A stretch of DNA of 64,000 nucleotides from Myxococcus stipitatus (GCF_037414475.1 NZ_CP147913.1:8690501-8754500); one strand, 5' to 3'; counted from the stretch's first letter, positions 25,516 through 34,701 are shown. Notes: generated from the letters alone by a model not told the origin. Numbers and translations: made by a program.

Positions 25516-26885
25516 GTGACAGCCCCGGCTATGAATTCTGGCGCGAGTACCCCGACCACGACCCGCAAGCGGTGGTCTGGTACCCGCTCACCTACGGCCC
25601 GCTGGACGTCAACAAGGTCTGGCCCCAGGCGGGGCCCGAGCCCAAGCACGAGACGTCGCTCTACATCCACATCCCGTTCTGCGCCGTCATCTGCCCGTTC
25701 TGCCCGTTCAACAAGTTCGCGTCGGTCGAGAAGATGATGTCGGAGTTCGTGGTGGCGGTGAAACGGGAGATAGAGCTCCTGGCCTCGCGCTCCTACTGGT
25801 CGAACGCCCACATCAGCGCCGCCTTCTTCGGCGGTGGCACCCCGACGGCCCTCTCCGGAGAGCGGCTGTGCGACATCATCGAGACGTGCCGCAAGCTGCT
25901 GCGCTTCAGCGACGACACGGAGCTGACCATCGAGGGCAGCCCGGAGACCTTGACGCCCGAGAAGCTCAAGATGCTGCGCGGCGTGGGCGTCAACCGCATC
26001 AGCTTCGGGGTGCAGTCCTTCGACGACCACTACCTGAAGATGTTGGGGCGGGGGCACAACGCGGCGACCGCGCGGAAGACCATCGACATGGTCGCGGATG
26101 CCGGCTTCGACAACGTCGCCATCGACCTGATGTACCGCCTGCCCGGCCAGACGCTGGAGGAGGTGGAGAAGGACCTGGACGTCGCGGTGCGCTCGGGCGT
26201 CAGCCACATCAGCGCCTACAGCCTCTTCGTGGAGCCCGGCTCGCCCCTGGCCCGCGTGCAGCACCGAGGCAAGCTGCTGCCGCTGCCGGACGAGGAGACG
26301 GACCTGGAGATGTTCCGCCTGGTCATCGACAAGCTCGCCCAGTCGAAGTTCGAACTGTACACGCTCTATGACTTCGCCCCGCCCGGCAGGCGGTGCGAGC
26401 ACCACGTCATCAACTGGCACGCACCCCAGAAGGAATACGTGGGCATTGGCCCCGGCGCCTTCTCCTTCGTGCGCAACGGGAATGACGAGTTCGTCTACGG
26501 CAACGTCAATCCCCTGGAGCGCTACTTCGACCTCCTGCGCGAAGGACAGCTTCCCATCGACTTCGGCGTGCACCTCTCCGAAGAGGAGCAGATGGCGCGC
26601 TACATGGTGCTGGGCACCAACGGGCTGGACATCCCCAAGGCGCCCTTCGAGCAGCGCTTCGGTCAGTCCATCAGCTCGGTCTTCGGGGAGACGGTGAACC
26701 GGCTCCAGGGCTGGGGCCTGGTGGAGGACCTGCCGGAGCGCGTGTCCCTGACCCGCAAGGGCCGGCTGTACCTGGCGAACGTCGGGAAGTCTTTCTGCAC
26801 GGAGCGGAACCGGATGAAGCCACACCCTGCCGGGGTGGACCTGCAGAAGGGTGCCGGTCAAAGCCTGATCGGCATCAATAAGTAG
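25512..26885 (+). CDS. HemN/HemW-like radical SAM protein 2
   Basis: 457-residue paralogue of the protein encoded at 23696. It has the cluster motif HIPFCAVICPFCPF, cysteines again at 57, 61 and 64, then AFFGGGTPTAL, NRISFGVQSFDDHY, IDLMYRLPGQT and a C-terminal domain containing HHVINWHAPQKEYVGIGPGAF. The two proteins share architecture throughout but differ at many positions, so duplication is old and functions have probably diverged. As for its paralogue, class C methyltransferase or cyclopropanase chemistry is plausible. It overlaps the SCP-2-like gene by 4 bp. A short four-cysteine protein gene follows after 23 bp. Confidence 0.87.
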   Translation: MSDSPGYEFWREYPDHDPQAVVWYPLTYGPLDVNKVWPQAGPEPKHETSLYIHIPFCAVICPFCPFNKFASVEKMMSEFVVAVKREIELLASRSYWSNAHISAAFFGGGTPTALSGERLCDIIETCRKLLRFSDDTELTIEGSPETLTPEKLKMLRGVGVNRISFGVQSFDDHYLKMLGRGHNAATARKTIDMVADAGFDNVAIDLMYRLPGQTLEEVEKDLDVAVRSGVSHISAYSLFVEPGSPLARVQHRGKLLPLPDEETDLEMFRLVIDKLAQSKFELYTLYDFAPPGRRCEHHVINWHAPQKEYVGIGPGAFSFVRNGNDEFVYGNVNPLERYFDLLREGQLPIDFGVHLSEEEQMARYMVLGTNGLDIPKAPFEQRFGQSISSVFGETVNRLQGWGLVEDLPERVSLTRKGRLYLANVGKSFCTERNRMKPHPAGVDLQKGAGQSLIGINK

Positions 26886-26908
26886 CAGTCGCAGCAAGGA
26901 GGTATGGC

Positions 26909-27112
26909 ATGGAAAAGATCAAGGCCCCTGTTCGGGTGAACTACCGCCCCGTGTCGGAGGACCCCGCGCGGAGATGCTCGGATTGTTTCTTCTTCGAACA
27001 GCCCCACGAAAGCGATGACGGCCATTGTTTCGGTCATCAGGTCAGCGCCACGGGAGTCTGTGACGCCTTCTCGGCGCCCGCCGGGCTGATGCCCGACAGT
27101 GCCAGTAATTGA
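26909..27112 (+). CDS. Small four-cysteine protein, HiPIP-like spacing
   Basis: 67-residue protein, preceded by a strong AAGGAGG site. Four cysteines occur as CSDC, then CFGH 12 residues later, then GVCDAF; the arrangement resembles high-potential iron-sulfur proteins or other small Fe-S/zinc proteins. No signal peptide is visible, unlike most periplasmic HiPIPs. It may be an electron carrier for the two preceding radical SAM enzymes or for the P450s nearby, because no ordinary ferredoxin gene is present in the window. Family assignment is tentative. Confidence 0.7.
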   Translation: MEKIKAPVRVNYRPVSEDPARRCSDCFFFEQPHESDDGHCFGHQVSATGVCDAFSAPAGLMPDSASN

Positions 27113-27178
27113 TTCTCAGGCATTGGCGCTGAACACACTCAGGAGCGGGCGCTTCACCGCGCTCGCGGGGGAATCGTC

Positions 27179-28093
27179 ATGGCAAATCCTGCCAGTTCCA
27201 AGCTGAACAAGTTGTTGGATGATGTGGAGAGCGGCTCCATCTCCGTGCTGGATTTCCTGAAAGACGTCTCAGGCAAGCCGGAGTACCTGAACGGTCTGGG
27301 CAAACATGTCACGAAGTCCGGCAAACCCTCTCGGGTCCGGCTCAAGGGGGCCTTTGCCCGCAGCAGGGTCCTGATGCGGATTGAATCGGTGGACCCCACG
27401 GGCGCCAACCACGTGGAGGGCTCCGTGCTCCCCGGCGCCTTGCAGTTCACGCAGTTGATGAAGCGTGGCCAGTTCGAAACCCTGGTCACCAAGGGCGCGG
27501 CGGAGATCAACGTCGCCGGCACCACGTCGAAGGTCTCCACGGGCAACAAGCTGGTCATCCATGCGGGCAATCCCTTCGGGTTCATGAACTCGGGGAGCCA
27601 GCCGTGGGACTTCAAGGCGATTCACTCGGCCTGGAACCCGGACACGTTCGTCTACGAATACGCCCAGCAGATGCTGGTGGGAGACCAGCTGTGGTTCTCC
27701 ATCAAGCCCACGATGGACGACGCCTCGGACCGGCCCTACTACAACATCCGCTCGTCCACGGCTGGCACCTTCTCCGTTGTCATGGTGGACCCCAAGCAGA
27801 GCACCATTCCCTGCTACTACTCGGATGGGGAGAACATCATCAGCGGGCTGGTCGGCACGGGTGAGCTGGTCCTGGGCACGAAGCGGATTCCCCTGGAGCG
27901 CGGCAAGGCCCAGTCCGTGCCGCCCAAGGAGCCGTTCCAGATCGTCAACCCCGGCCCCGAGCCCCTCATGGCGGAGATTCGCCCGGAACCCGCGCGTGAG
28001 TGGCAACCGGCGACGTCCTTCTGGGAAGCCCAGCCCGGGAAGTTCGTCACCGGGGACCAGGTGTTCTTCGAATACGTCTTCTCCACGCCCTGA
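27179..28093 (+). CDS. Unknown protein, two cupin-like halves
   Basis: 304-residue soluble protein that I cannot assign to a named family. Two beta-rich segments look alike in layout: EGSVLPGALQFTQLM...GNPFGFMNSGSQPWDF in the first half and VGTGELVLGTKRIPL...PFQIVNPGPEPLMAEI in the second, which is a pattern seen in bicupins. The histidine/glutamate metal ligands of cupins are not obvious, so it may be a non-catalytic or ligand-binding version. No signal peptide is seen. It is followed 15 bp later by a P450 gene, implying a shared transcript. Confidence 0.65.
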   Translation: MANPASSKLNKLLDDVESGSISVLDFLKDVSGKPEYLNGLGKHVTKSGKPSRVRLKGAFARSRVLMRIESVDPTGANHVEGSVLPGALQFTQLMKRGQFETLVTKGAAEINVAGTTSKVSTGNKLVIHAGNPFGFMNSGSQPWDFKAIHSAWNPDTFVYEYAQQMLVGDQLWFSIKPTMDDASDRPYYNIRSSTAGTFSVVMVDPKQSTIPCYYSDGENIISGLVGTGELVLGTKRIPLERGKAQSVPPKEPFQIVNPGPEPLMAEIRPEPAREWQPATSFWEAQPGKFVTGDQVFFEYVFSTP

Positions 28094-28108
28094 AAAGACA
28101 GACCGACC

Positions 28109-29464
28109 ATGCACCAGCCTCCGCTTCCTCCTCATGCCTCGGGTGTGCCGTGGGTGGGGGACTCCGTCGAGTTCGGACGGAACCCCAAGCGGTTCGTGTT
28201 GAAGCGGCAGGCCCGGTTCGGCCCGGTCTTCATGGGTCACATCCTCGGAGCGTCCACGGCCGTCATGGTGGGGCCGCAGGCGCTCCGGTTCGTCCTCTCA
28301 TCGCATCGCCATCACTTCGTCTCAGGGCCCGGCTGGCCTCGCGGGCTGGGCATGTTGATGAGCGGGGCCCTGATGATGAAGGACGGCGACGTGCAACTGC
28401 GGACCCGCCGCCTCCTGGCGCCGGCGCTCGCGGGCTCGGCCCTGGCCAGCTACACGCCGGTGATGGAGGCGACGGCGCGGCGCCATCTGGACCGCTGGGT
28501 CCAGCAGGGCCGGCTGTCGCTCTACGACGGGCTCAAGGGGCTCACGTTCGACACCGCCAGCCAGCTGCTCTTCGGCACGCCCGAGGGTGCCGACACCGGG
28601 CGGCTGGGGCAGCTGTTCGCGACGTATACGGCGGGCATGCAGGGACTCCACCCCGTGGTGCCGCTGCGGGTGCCATTCACTCCCTTCGGGCGGGCCTTCG
28701 CGGCCCGCTCGCAGATGCTGCGAGAGGTGACTCGAATCATTCGGGAGCGGGAAGGGACCACCGGCTCGGATGCGTTGGCGAGGCTGCTCGAGTCGCGCAA
28801 GGAGCAGGGCGAAGGTTCAGGGGCCGACGCGCTCGCCGAGCAGGCCTTCTTCCTGCTCTTCGCGGGACATGAGAGCACGAGCTCGCTGACGACCTCGGCG
28901 TGCTTGGAGTTGTCGCGGCATCCCGGCCTGCTCGACACCGCGCGCGAGGAGGCGCAATCGTTGGGGGAGGGCCCGCTCACGATGGAGCGCGTGGAGCGGC
29001 TGCCCTTCCTGGAGCAGGTGCTGCTGGAGACGGAGCGGCTCCATCCGCCGTTCTCGGGCAGCTTCCGGCAGGTGGTGAAGCCCTTCGAGTTCAACGGCTT
29101 CCGGGTGCCCGAGGGCTGCCGGGTCTTCTACTCCATCAACGGGACGCACGGAGACCCCGCGACGTTCCCGGAGCCGGAGCGCTTCACCCCGGAGCGCTTC
29201 ACCCCGGAGGCGGCCCGATGTGCCCGGCATGAGCTGGGATTGGTGGGCTTTGGCGCGGGCCCGCGAAGCTGCCTGGGCATGGGCTTCGCGAAGCTCCAGG
29301 CGAAGGTCGTCCTCGCGCTCCTGCTGCGGGACTACGAGTGGAGCCTCCTGCCGAAACAGAGCCTGGACCTCGTGTATCTGCCCTCGCTCTTTCCAAAGGA
29401 CCATCTGCGGGTCTCGTTCCGGCGGCGCGCCGCCGAGGAGCCCCGGCGCAGGGGGACGGCATGA
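28109..29464 (+). CDS. CYP120/CYP26-like cytochrome P450
   Basis: 451-residue P450 of the eukaryote-like CYP120 type, which in cyanobacteria and animals oxidises retinoids and other polyisoprenoids. The I-helix is LFAGHESTSS, the ExxR is ETERLH, and the haem loop is FGAGPRSCLGMGFAKLQAKV. The sequence between them contains a 15-bp in-frame tandem duplication (29177-29206) giving RFTPERFTPE. The retinoid-like preference suggests an isoprenoid substrate here, fitting the prenyltransferase and CrtI-like genes. It overlaps the following flavoprotein gene by ATGA. Confidence 0.9.
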   Translation: MHQPPLPPHASGVPWVGDSVEFGRNPKRFVLKRQARFGPVFMGHILGASTAVMVGPQALRFVLSSHRHHFVSGPGWPRGLGMLMSGALMMKDGDVQLRTRRLLAPALAGSALASYTPVMEATARRHLDRWVQQGRLSLYDGLKGLTFDTASQLLFGTPEGADTGRLGQLFATYTAGMQGLHPVVPLRVPFTPFGRAFAARSQMLREVTRIIREREGTTGSDALARLLESRKEQGEGSGADALAEQAFFLLFAGHESTSSLTTSACLELSRHPGLLDTAREEAQSLGEGPLTMERVERLPFLEQVLLETERLHPPFSGSFRQVVKPFEFNGFRVPEGCRVFYSINGTHGDPATFPEPERFTPERFTPEAARCARHELGLVGFGAGPRSCLGMGFAKLQAKVVLALLLRDYEWSLLPKQSLDLVYLPSLFPKDHLRVSFRRRAAEEPRRRGTA

Positions 29465-30711
29465 ACAAGGTGCGGATCGGCAAGGTCGTCATCGTCGGGG
29501 GTGGTGTCGCGGGCAGCAGTCTGGCCATCCATCTGGCGCGGGCGGGCCGCGAGGTGCTCATCGTGGACCGGCCCCTGAAGCTGGACCTGCTCGTGGGTGA
29601 GTCGCTGTTGCCGCCCGCCACGGCCATGCTCCAGGAGCTGGGCATCGAGGATCAGGTGAAGGCGTGCTCCACGCTCAAGCGCGGCGTGGCCTTCGTCATG
29701 CGCACCGGGCGCGTGCTGCTGCTCAACCTCCAGACGCTGACGGGCCTGTCCGCGTCCTACGCGTACAACGTCCCCCGTCCTCGCTTCGACGAGCTCTTGC
29801 GGACGCGGGCCCAGGAGGTGGGCGTGCGAGTGGTGCATCACGCCGCGCGCCTCCAGGTGGACGGGGGCCGCGTGGAGCTCTCACCGGAGACGTTGGAGGC
29901 CTGTGGGCTCCAGCAACCGCCGGACCTCGTGATTGATGCCACCGGACGTGCGCGCATGTTTGGCCGGGCCATGGAGCTGCCGGGCGTGGCGGGCAAGCGC
30001 AACGACACGTGTCACTTCGCCCACTTCGAGAACGTCGAGCTGGGCGTCACGTTGCCGGGCTGCGCGGTCATCACGGCGATGAAGACGGGGTGGGCCTGGC
30101 GCATCCCTCTGCCGGACCGGATGAGCGTGGGCGTGGTGCAGGACACTGCTCACCTCACCGCCTATGGCAGCACGCCCGAGGAGCGGCTCGAGCAGGCCTT
30201 GCGCGACGACCCCATCATGGCCGCCGCCACGCGCGACGGGCGGCGGCTCACTGGGGCACGCGTCTACAACAACTACCAATGGCGCTATGAACGCTTCCGG
30301 GGACCGAACTGGGTGCTCGTGGGGGACGCTGCGGGCTTCGTCGACCCCACGCTGTCCTCGGGTGTGCTCCTGTCGCTCCAGGGCGCCTCTGGCCTTGCGA
30401 AGGCACTCACGTCGGATGACGTCTCGAGCGCGCTCAACCGCTGGGAGGCGACCTATCGCGAGAACATCGCCACCTGGCAGGAGCTGGTGGACTCGTTCTA
30501 CGACGGGCGGCTGTTCGCCATGATCATGCAGGGCGAGGACTTCGCGCGGAACAACGAGCTGCTTGGGCCCTTCAACCGGCACATGGAGCGCAACGTGGCT
30601 GGCGCCGTGCTGGGCGCGCGGACGACCCATTGGTACAGCCAGCGGCTGGTGCGGATGATCATCAACCACGGGCTGGTGCGATACCAGCCCGGGGAGTGGG
30701 CCATCCGCTGA
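29461..30711 (+). CDS. Halogenase-like FAD-dependent oxidoreductase
   Basis: 416-residue flavoprotein with the fold of flavin-dependent halogenases of the CndH/PltA type and their relatives geranylgeranyl reductase and PHBH-like hydroxylases. Features are the dinucleotide motif GGGVAGSSLAIHLARAG, GESLLPPATAM, a lysine in TLKRG (Lys73) at the position used by halogenases, the WxWxIP motif as WAWRIP (211-216) and WVLVGDAAGFVDPTLSSGV. WxWxIP together with that lysine favours halogenase over simple hydroxylase, but geranylgeranyl-reductase-like activity on a prenyl chain is an alternative. It is coupled by ATGA to the CYP120-like P450. No flavin reductase gene is adjacent. Confidence 0.8.
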   Translation: MNKVRIGKVVIVGGGVAGSSLAIHLARAGREVLIVDRPLKLDLLVGESLLPPATAMLQELGIEDQVKACSTLKRGVAFVMRTGRVLLLNLQTLTGLSASYAYNVPRPRFDELLRTRAQEVGVRVVHHAARLQVDGGRVELSPETLEACGLQQPPDLVIDATGRARMFGRAMELPGVAGKRNDTCHFAHFENVELGVTLPGCAVITAMKTGWAWRIPLPDRMSVGVVQDTAHLTAYGSTPEERLEQALRDDPIMAAATRDGRRLTGARVYNNYQWRYERFRGPNWVLVGDAAGFVDPTLSSGVLLSLQGASGLAKALTSDDVSSALNRWEATYRENIATWQELVDSFYDGRLFAMIMQGEDFARNNELLGPFNRHMERNVAGAVLGARTTHWYSQRLVRMIINHGLVRYQPGEWAIR

Positions 30712-30721
30712 GGCCTGGTGC

Positions 30722-32095
30722 TCAGCTCGCCGCGGACCGCGCGAAAGGGCAGGTGCCGCGGCGGACCGGCAGCCCCTCCGCGGGCACCAGGTGGATGCCA
30801 TCCGCCTTGGGAACCACACGGGGCGTGGCCAGCTCCAGTCCGGCCTGGAGAATCATGGCGGCGGTGACCACCTTGAGCTCCAGCAGCGCGAACTTCTGCC
30901 CCAGGCAGCGCCGGTTCCCGCCGCCGAACGTCGTCCACTTGTGCGCGGCGGGAGGACTGCCCAGGAAGCGCTCCGCACGGAAGTCGTCCGGCTCCGAGTA
31001 GAGGTCTCTGCGCCGGTGCAGCAGATAGGGGGAGTTGATCAACACGGTGTCCGCCGGGAGCTCGTACTCGCGCAGACGCATGGGCGCCTTGAGCACCCGT
31101 CCACCGCAGATGGGCGACAGCGAGCGGTTGCGGAGGCACTCCTTGAGGACCGCGTCGAGGTAGGGGAGCGAGGACAGCCGCGACTCGTCGAGCTCTCCGC
31201 CGGTGTGGACGGTGTCCAGCTCCGCGCGCAGCCGCTCACGGACCTCGGGCAGGGCCATCAGTCGCTCGGCCACCCAGGTCAACGCGACCGCCGTGGTCTC
31301 CAGTCCCGCGATGAGGAGCGCGACGGTCTCATCGCGTATCTCCCGGTCGGTCAGCCGCAGGCCGTCCTTTCCCTCGGCGCGGATGAGCAGGGACAGCACG
31401 TCCTCCGCGGTGGCGAGTCCCGGGTCGGCTCGCTTGCGTGCAATCTCCGCGAAGAGCAGCGCGTCGGTGTCGCGGACGATGCGGACGATTCGTCCCCAGG
31501 GACTCAAGGGGCCCAGGTCCCACCGCAGCGCGGGAATCAGCAGCATCTTCGAGCCCATGCCCAGGCTCGCCACCTGGGAGATGAGCTTGAGGAAGCGGCC
31601 ATGGCCAGGCGCGGTGTCATCCAGGCCCAGCACCGTGCGGAAGATGATGCGCAGCGCGATGTCCTGCATCTGGGGTTGGAGCGGGAAGCGCTCGGTCCGG
31701 GGCCAGCGCTGGATGGCCGCGGTGGCAATGGCATACATCGCCCCCGCATGTCGCTCCACGTGCCCCCCTCGGAACGGCGCCTGGACCAGCTCGCGGCGGC
31801 GGGCGTGGGCTTCACCGTCCAGCGTGAGCGTGCAGTTCCATCCAGTCAGAGGGGAGAAGACGCTGCCGGCGGCCTCGCCCGCGTGAAGGAGGTCCGGGCT
31901 CCCGGTGTACATCTCCTTGAGGTCGTCTGGATTCGACAGACAGACCTGCTTCCGGCTCCCGGGGAACTGGAGCGTGAAGAGGTCGCCGAACCGCGTGACG
32001 CACTCGTCCAGGAACGCGAGGGGGTTTTGGAAGAAGCGGAAGCCCTGGACCGCCGCGGAGGCGGGGGGGCCAGGAGGCAGCTCATGTCTGGTCAT
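30722..32095 (-). CDS. Cytochrome P450, minus strand
   Basis: 457-residue P450 of the CYP110-like class that includes fatty-acid and terpene hydroxylases. The I-helix is LLIAGLETTAVAL, with leucine in place of the common histidine; ExxR is ECLR; the haem loop is FGGGNRRCLGQKFALLELKV. The ATG at 32095 gives MTRHELPPGPPAS, typical for the proline-rich leader of this class. It is the only minus-strand gene in the tailoring block and converges on the flavoprotein gene with a 10-bp gap. It diverges from the KstD-like gene across 116 bp with an operator-like repeat, so the two may be co-regulated. Confidence 0.9.
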   Translation of the reverse strand: MTRHELPPGPPASAAVQGFRFFQNPLAFLDECVTRFGDLFTLQFPGSRKQVCLSNPDDLKEMYTGSPDLLHAGEAAGSVFSPLTGWNCTLTLDGEAHARRRELVQAPFRGGHVERHAGAMYAIATAAIQRWPRTERFPLQPQMQDIALRIIFRTVLGLDDTAPGHGRFLKLISQVASLGMGSKMLLIPALRWDLGPLSPWGRIVRIVRDTDALLFAEIARKRADPGLATAEDVLSLLIRAEGKDGLRLTDREIRDETVALLIAGLETTAVALTWVAERLMALPEVRERLRAELDTVHTGGELDESRLSSLPYLDAVLKECLRNRSLSPICGGRVLKAPMRLREYELPADTVLINSPYLLHRRRDLYSEPDDFRAERFLGSPPAAHKWTTFGGGNRRCLGQKFALLELKVVTAAMILQAGLELATPRVVPKADGIHLVPAEGLPVRRGTCPFARSAAS

Positions 32096-32144
32096 GGACA
32101 CACCTGGGACTGGCTCGAGAGGGACCCTGGAGTGCGAGAGCTAT

Positions 32145-32165
32145 CACTGTAGAAGACTGTCAGTG
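32145..32165. promoter_or_regulatory. Operator-like inverted repeat between divergent genes
   Basis: CACTG and CAGTG arms are separated by 11 bases, in the middle of the 116-bp gap between the minus-strand P450 and the KstD-like gene. An ACTGTCAGT half typical of TetR-family sites is embedded. The location fits a shared regulatory site, but no regulator gene is encoded in the window. Confidence 0.35.
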
Positions 32166-32211
32166 TATCGCGTCTCGCTCACTTCGTTGGGAACCGGATG
32201 GAGATGAGTCC

Positions 32212-33924
32212 ATGGACACGCACGCGGATGGAACGACGGCGGTGGATGTCCTGGTCGTAGGCTCGGGCGCTGGAGCCATGACAGCCGCGGTGCGCGCCGC
32301 GCACCTGGGCGCCAAGGTGCTGCTCATCGAAAAGAGTGCTCGTTACGGTGGTTCATCCGCCATGTCCGGCGGCTGTGTCTGGATTCCCAACAACCGCTTC
32401 ATGAAGAAGGCGGGCATCGAGGACTCCGACGCGGAGGCGATGCGCTACCTGCGGACGCTCACCAAGGGCCGCATCGCCGAGGAGCGGCTGGAGGCGTGTG
32501 TCTCCGAAGGCCGCGCCATGGTCGACTTCCTCCAGGACCACTCGGACGTCGCCATGGGCATCATCCCCGCGTACCCGGACTACTATCCGGAGGTGCCTGG
32601 CGGGAAGAGCAGTGGCCGCTCGCTGGAGGCGTTGCCGTTCCACGGCTCGGAGCTGGGGGCGGACTTCTACGACATGCGGGAGAGCCATCCCCAGATGCTC
32701 TTCCTCGACGAGATCTCCCTCTCGTTCCCCGAGTCGCGCCACGCGATGCACCGGCGTCCAGGCTGGGTGGGCCTGATGATGAAGACCCTGGCTCGCTACT
32801 GGCTGGACGTGAAGGGCCGGCTGAAAGGCCGCAGGGACCGGCGCGTCTGCCTGGGCGCCGCGCTGGTGGCCCGGCTTCGGGGGACGCTGGCGAAGCAGGG
32901 CGTGCCCCTGTGGCTGAACACGGGCTTCAAGGACTTCGTCGTCGAGCAGGGCCGGGTGGTAGGCGTGGTCGCGAGCCGAGGCGGACAGGCGTGCCGTATC
33001 CTCGCGCGCCAGGGCGTCATCCTCGCGGCCGGAGGGTTCGAGCGGAACAACGCCATGCGCGAGAAGTATCTGCCCGCGCCTACCAAGGCGGAGTGGAGCA
33101 CGGGCAACCCGGAGAACACGGGTGATGTCATCTCGGCGGGCATGAACCTGGGCGCCGCGACGGACTTCATGGAGGACGCATGGTGGGGACCCACCAATCC
33201 GATTCCAGGCCGGCGCGCGGGTGTGGCGTACATGTTCGTCACGGAGCGCTCCGTTCCAGGAGGCATCCTGGTGAACCGCGACGGCGTGCGGGTCGTCAAC
33301 GAGTCCGCGCCCTACAGCGACATCGTGAGGGCGATGTACGCAACGCCGGACAGCGAGGGGCGGCCGAGTGTCCCGCTCTACCTGGTGGTCGACGCCGCGT
33401 TCCGGCGCAGGTTCAGCCTGGGGCCCATCATGCCCGGCGTGCCGGACGCCAAGGTGCCCAAGCACTTGTTCGAGCAGCGCTTCCTCGTCCGGGGAAACAC
33501 CCTGGATGACCTGGCGGCGCAGGTGGGCATCCGCGCGGACGGCTTGAGGGAGACCGCCGAGAAGATGAACCGCTACGCACGCGAGGGGAAGGACCCGGAC
33601 TTCCATCGCGGTGACAGTCTTTACGACGCCTGCTGGTCGGATGCGTCCTATGGGCGCAATCCCTGTCTCGGGACGCTGGCCGAGCCGCCGTTCTACGCGG
33701 TGGAGGTGTATCCCGGCGACATCGGAAGCCGGGGGGGCTTGCGGGTGGATGCCCATGCACGGGTGCTGCGCGCGGACCAGGAACTCATCCCGGGGCTGTA
33801 TGCCATTGGAAACTGCTCCGCGCCTGTCTATGGGGACAGCTATCCGGGGGCAGGGGCCACGCTGGGTCCGGCGATGACCTTTGGCTACGTGGCCGCGAAC
33901 CGGGCCCTGGCCGGCGGCGCGTGA
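32212..33924 (+). CDS. KstD-like FAD dehydrogenase (3-oxosteroid Δ1-type)
   Basis: 570-residue flavoprotein of the fumarate reductase/3-ketosteroid dehydrogenase superfamily. It has the N-terminal VDVLVVGSGAGAMTAAVRAA, YGGSSAMSGG, VILAAGGFERNN and the C-terminal GNCSAPVYGDSYPGAGATL followed by GPAMTFGYVAANRAL, all closely like KstD. Such enzymes introduce a double bond into a cyclic ketone, classically the steroid A-ring. In this setting it may desaturate a ring of a terpenoid or steroid-like scaffold; a true steroid substrate is unproven. GGAGATGAG precedes the ATG. It is divergent from a P450 gene and is followed by a secreted-protein gene after 123 bp. Confidence 0.88.
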   Translation: MDTHADGTTAVDVLVVGSGAGAMTAAVRAAHLGAKVLLIEKSARYGGSSAMSGGCVWIPNNRFMKKAGIEDSDAEAMRYLRTLTKGRIAEERLEACVSEGRAMVDFLQDHSDVAMGIIPAYPDYYPEVPGGKSSGRSLEALPFHGSELGADFYDMRESHPQMLFLDEISLSFPESRHAMHRRPGWVGLMMKTLARYWLDVKGRLKGRRDRRVCLGAALVARLRGTLAKQGVPLWLNTGFKDFVVEQGRVVGVVASRGGQACRILARQGVILAAGGFERNNAMREKYLPAPTKAEWSTGNPENTGDVISAGMNLGAATDFMEDAWWGPTNPIPGRRAGVAYMFVTERSVPGGILVNRDGVRVVNESAPYSDIVRAMYATPDSEGRPSVPLYLVVDAAFRRRFSLGPIMPGVPDAKVPKHLFEQRFLVRGNTLDDLAAQVGIRADGLRETAEKMNRYAREGKDPDFHRGDSLYDACWSDASYGRNPCLGTLAEPPFYAVEVYPGDIGSRGGLRVDAHARVLRADQELIPGLYAIGNCSAPVYGDSYPGAGATLGPAMTFGYVAANRALAGGA

Positions 33925-34047
33925 AGGTGCGTCTGGAAGGCGAGGCGCTGTCCGCCCGAAGACGCCGCCTCGCGGGCCCCTGGAGGGGGTTGACGACGTC
34001 CCGTACCTTGGTGCGTGGCTGTTGTCGCGCGCGAAGGAGGCCGGGGC

Positions 34048-34662
34048 ATGCACGGCTGGGTGAGCAGGGTGGTGCTGGTGCTCGTCTCGGTGGGAAGCAG
34101 CGCCCGCGCGGAGGCCCCGGACGAGGTGAGCCACAAGGTGGAGTTGCTCATGGACTGCGGCTTCCTCGCGGGAAGCGAACGGCTCACCGTCGTGGTGAGC
34201 GCTCCGAAGTCCGTGGCCCAGGGGCGCTCCTACACGCTGACCTTCCAGAATGGCGAAGGTATCGTGCCGAAGAGCCGGGGGCCCATCAAGATCCACGAGA
34301 TTCACGACATCGAGCTCACCCTCGGCTTCGCGTCCACGGCCCGCCTGGTTCCGGGCTCGGTGAGCCTGGAAGGGGGGCTCAACGTGGGGGAGACCTCGGT
34401 CTTCATCGATGCTCGGAACAACCAGCTCACCTATGTCCTCGCGACCAATGGGACCCGGATTCCGGCGGGGATGCGCTACACGCCGCCCCGGGTGCGCTGG
34501 CAGGTGCTCAACGAAGCCCAGCCGGGGGCCGAACTGCCGGTGCGCATCGAGCGCATCGCCATCCAGAGCCGCAGCAGCCTGGGAACGAAGCGCGTCGTCT
34601 GCAATCCGGAGCCGGAGGACTCGGTCCTCGTGCGCACCCGCTCGGTGGCCATGTCCCGCTGA
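34048..34662 (+). CDS. Secreted protein of unknown function
   Basis: 204-residue protein with a clear Sec signal peptide: HGW, then a hydrophobic core VSRVVLVLVSVGSS and a likely cleavage after ARA. The mature part is beta-rich (LTVVVSAPKSVAQGRSYTLTFQ, GLNVGETSVFIDARNN, RIPAGMRYTPPRVRW) and includes two cysteines, one near residue 39 and one near the C-terminus, that may form a disulfide. The layout recalls immunoglobulin-like extracellular proteins, but no family is recognised. The ATG at 34048 follows GGAGG. It lies 39 bp before the ATP-grasp gene, so co-transcription is likely, though a functional link is unclear. Confidence 0.7.
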   Translation: MHGWVSRVVLVLVSVGSSARAEAPDEVSHKVELLMDCGFLAGSERLTVVVSAPKSVAQGRSYTLTFQNGEGIVPKSRGPIKIHEIHDIELTLGFASTARLVPGSVSLEGGLNVGETSVFIDARNNQLTYVLATNGTRIPAGMRYTPPRVRWQVLNEAQPGAELPVRIERIAIQSRSSLGTKRVVCNPEPEDSVLVRTRSVAMSR

Positions 34663-34701
34663 GGCTGGGCGCGCGAGGGACGTGTCCTCCAGGAGGTGGG
34701 C

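Noticed and set aside
29177-29206. 15-bp tandem duplication in the CYP120-like gene
   Set aside because: In frame, in a variable loop before the haem motif; looks like harmless slippage.
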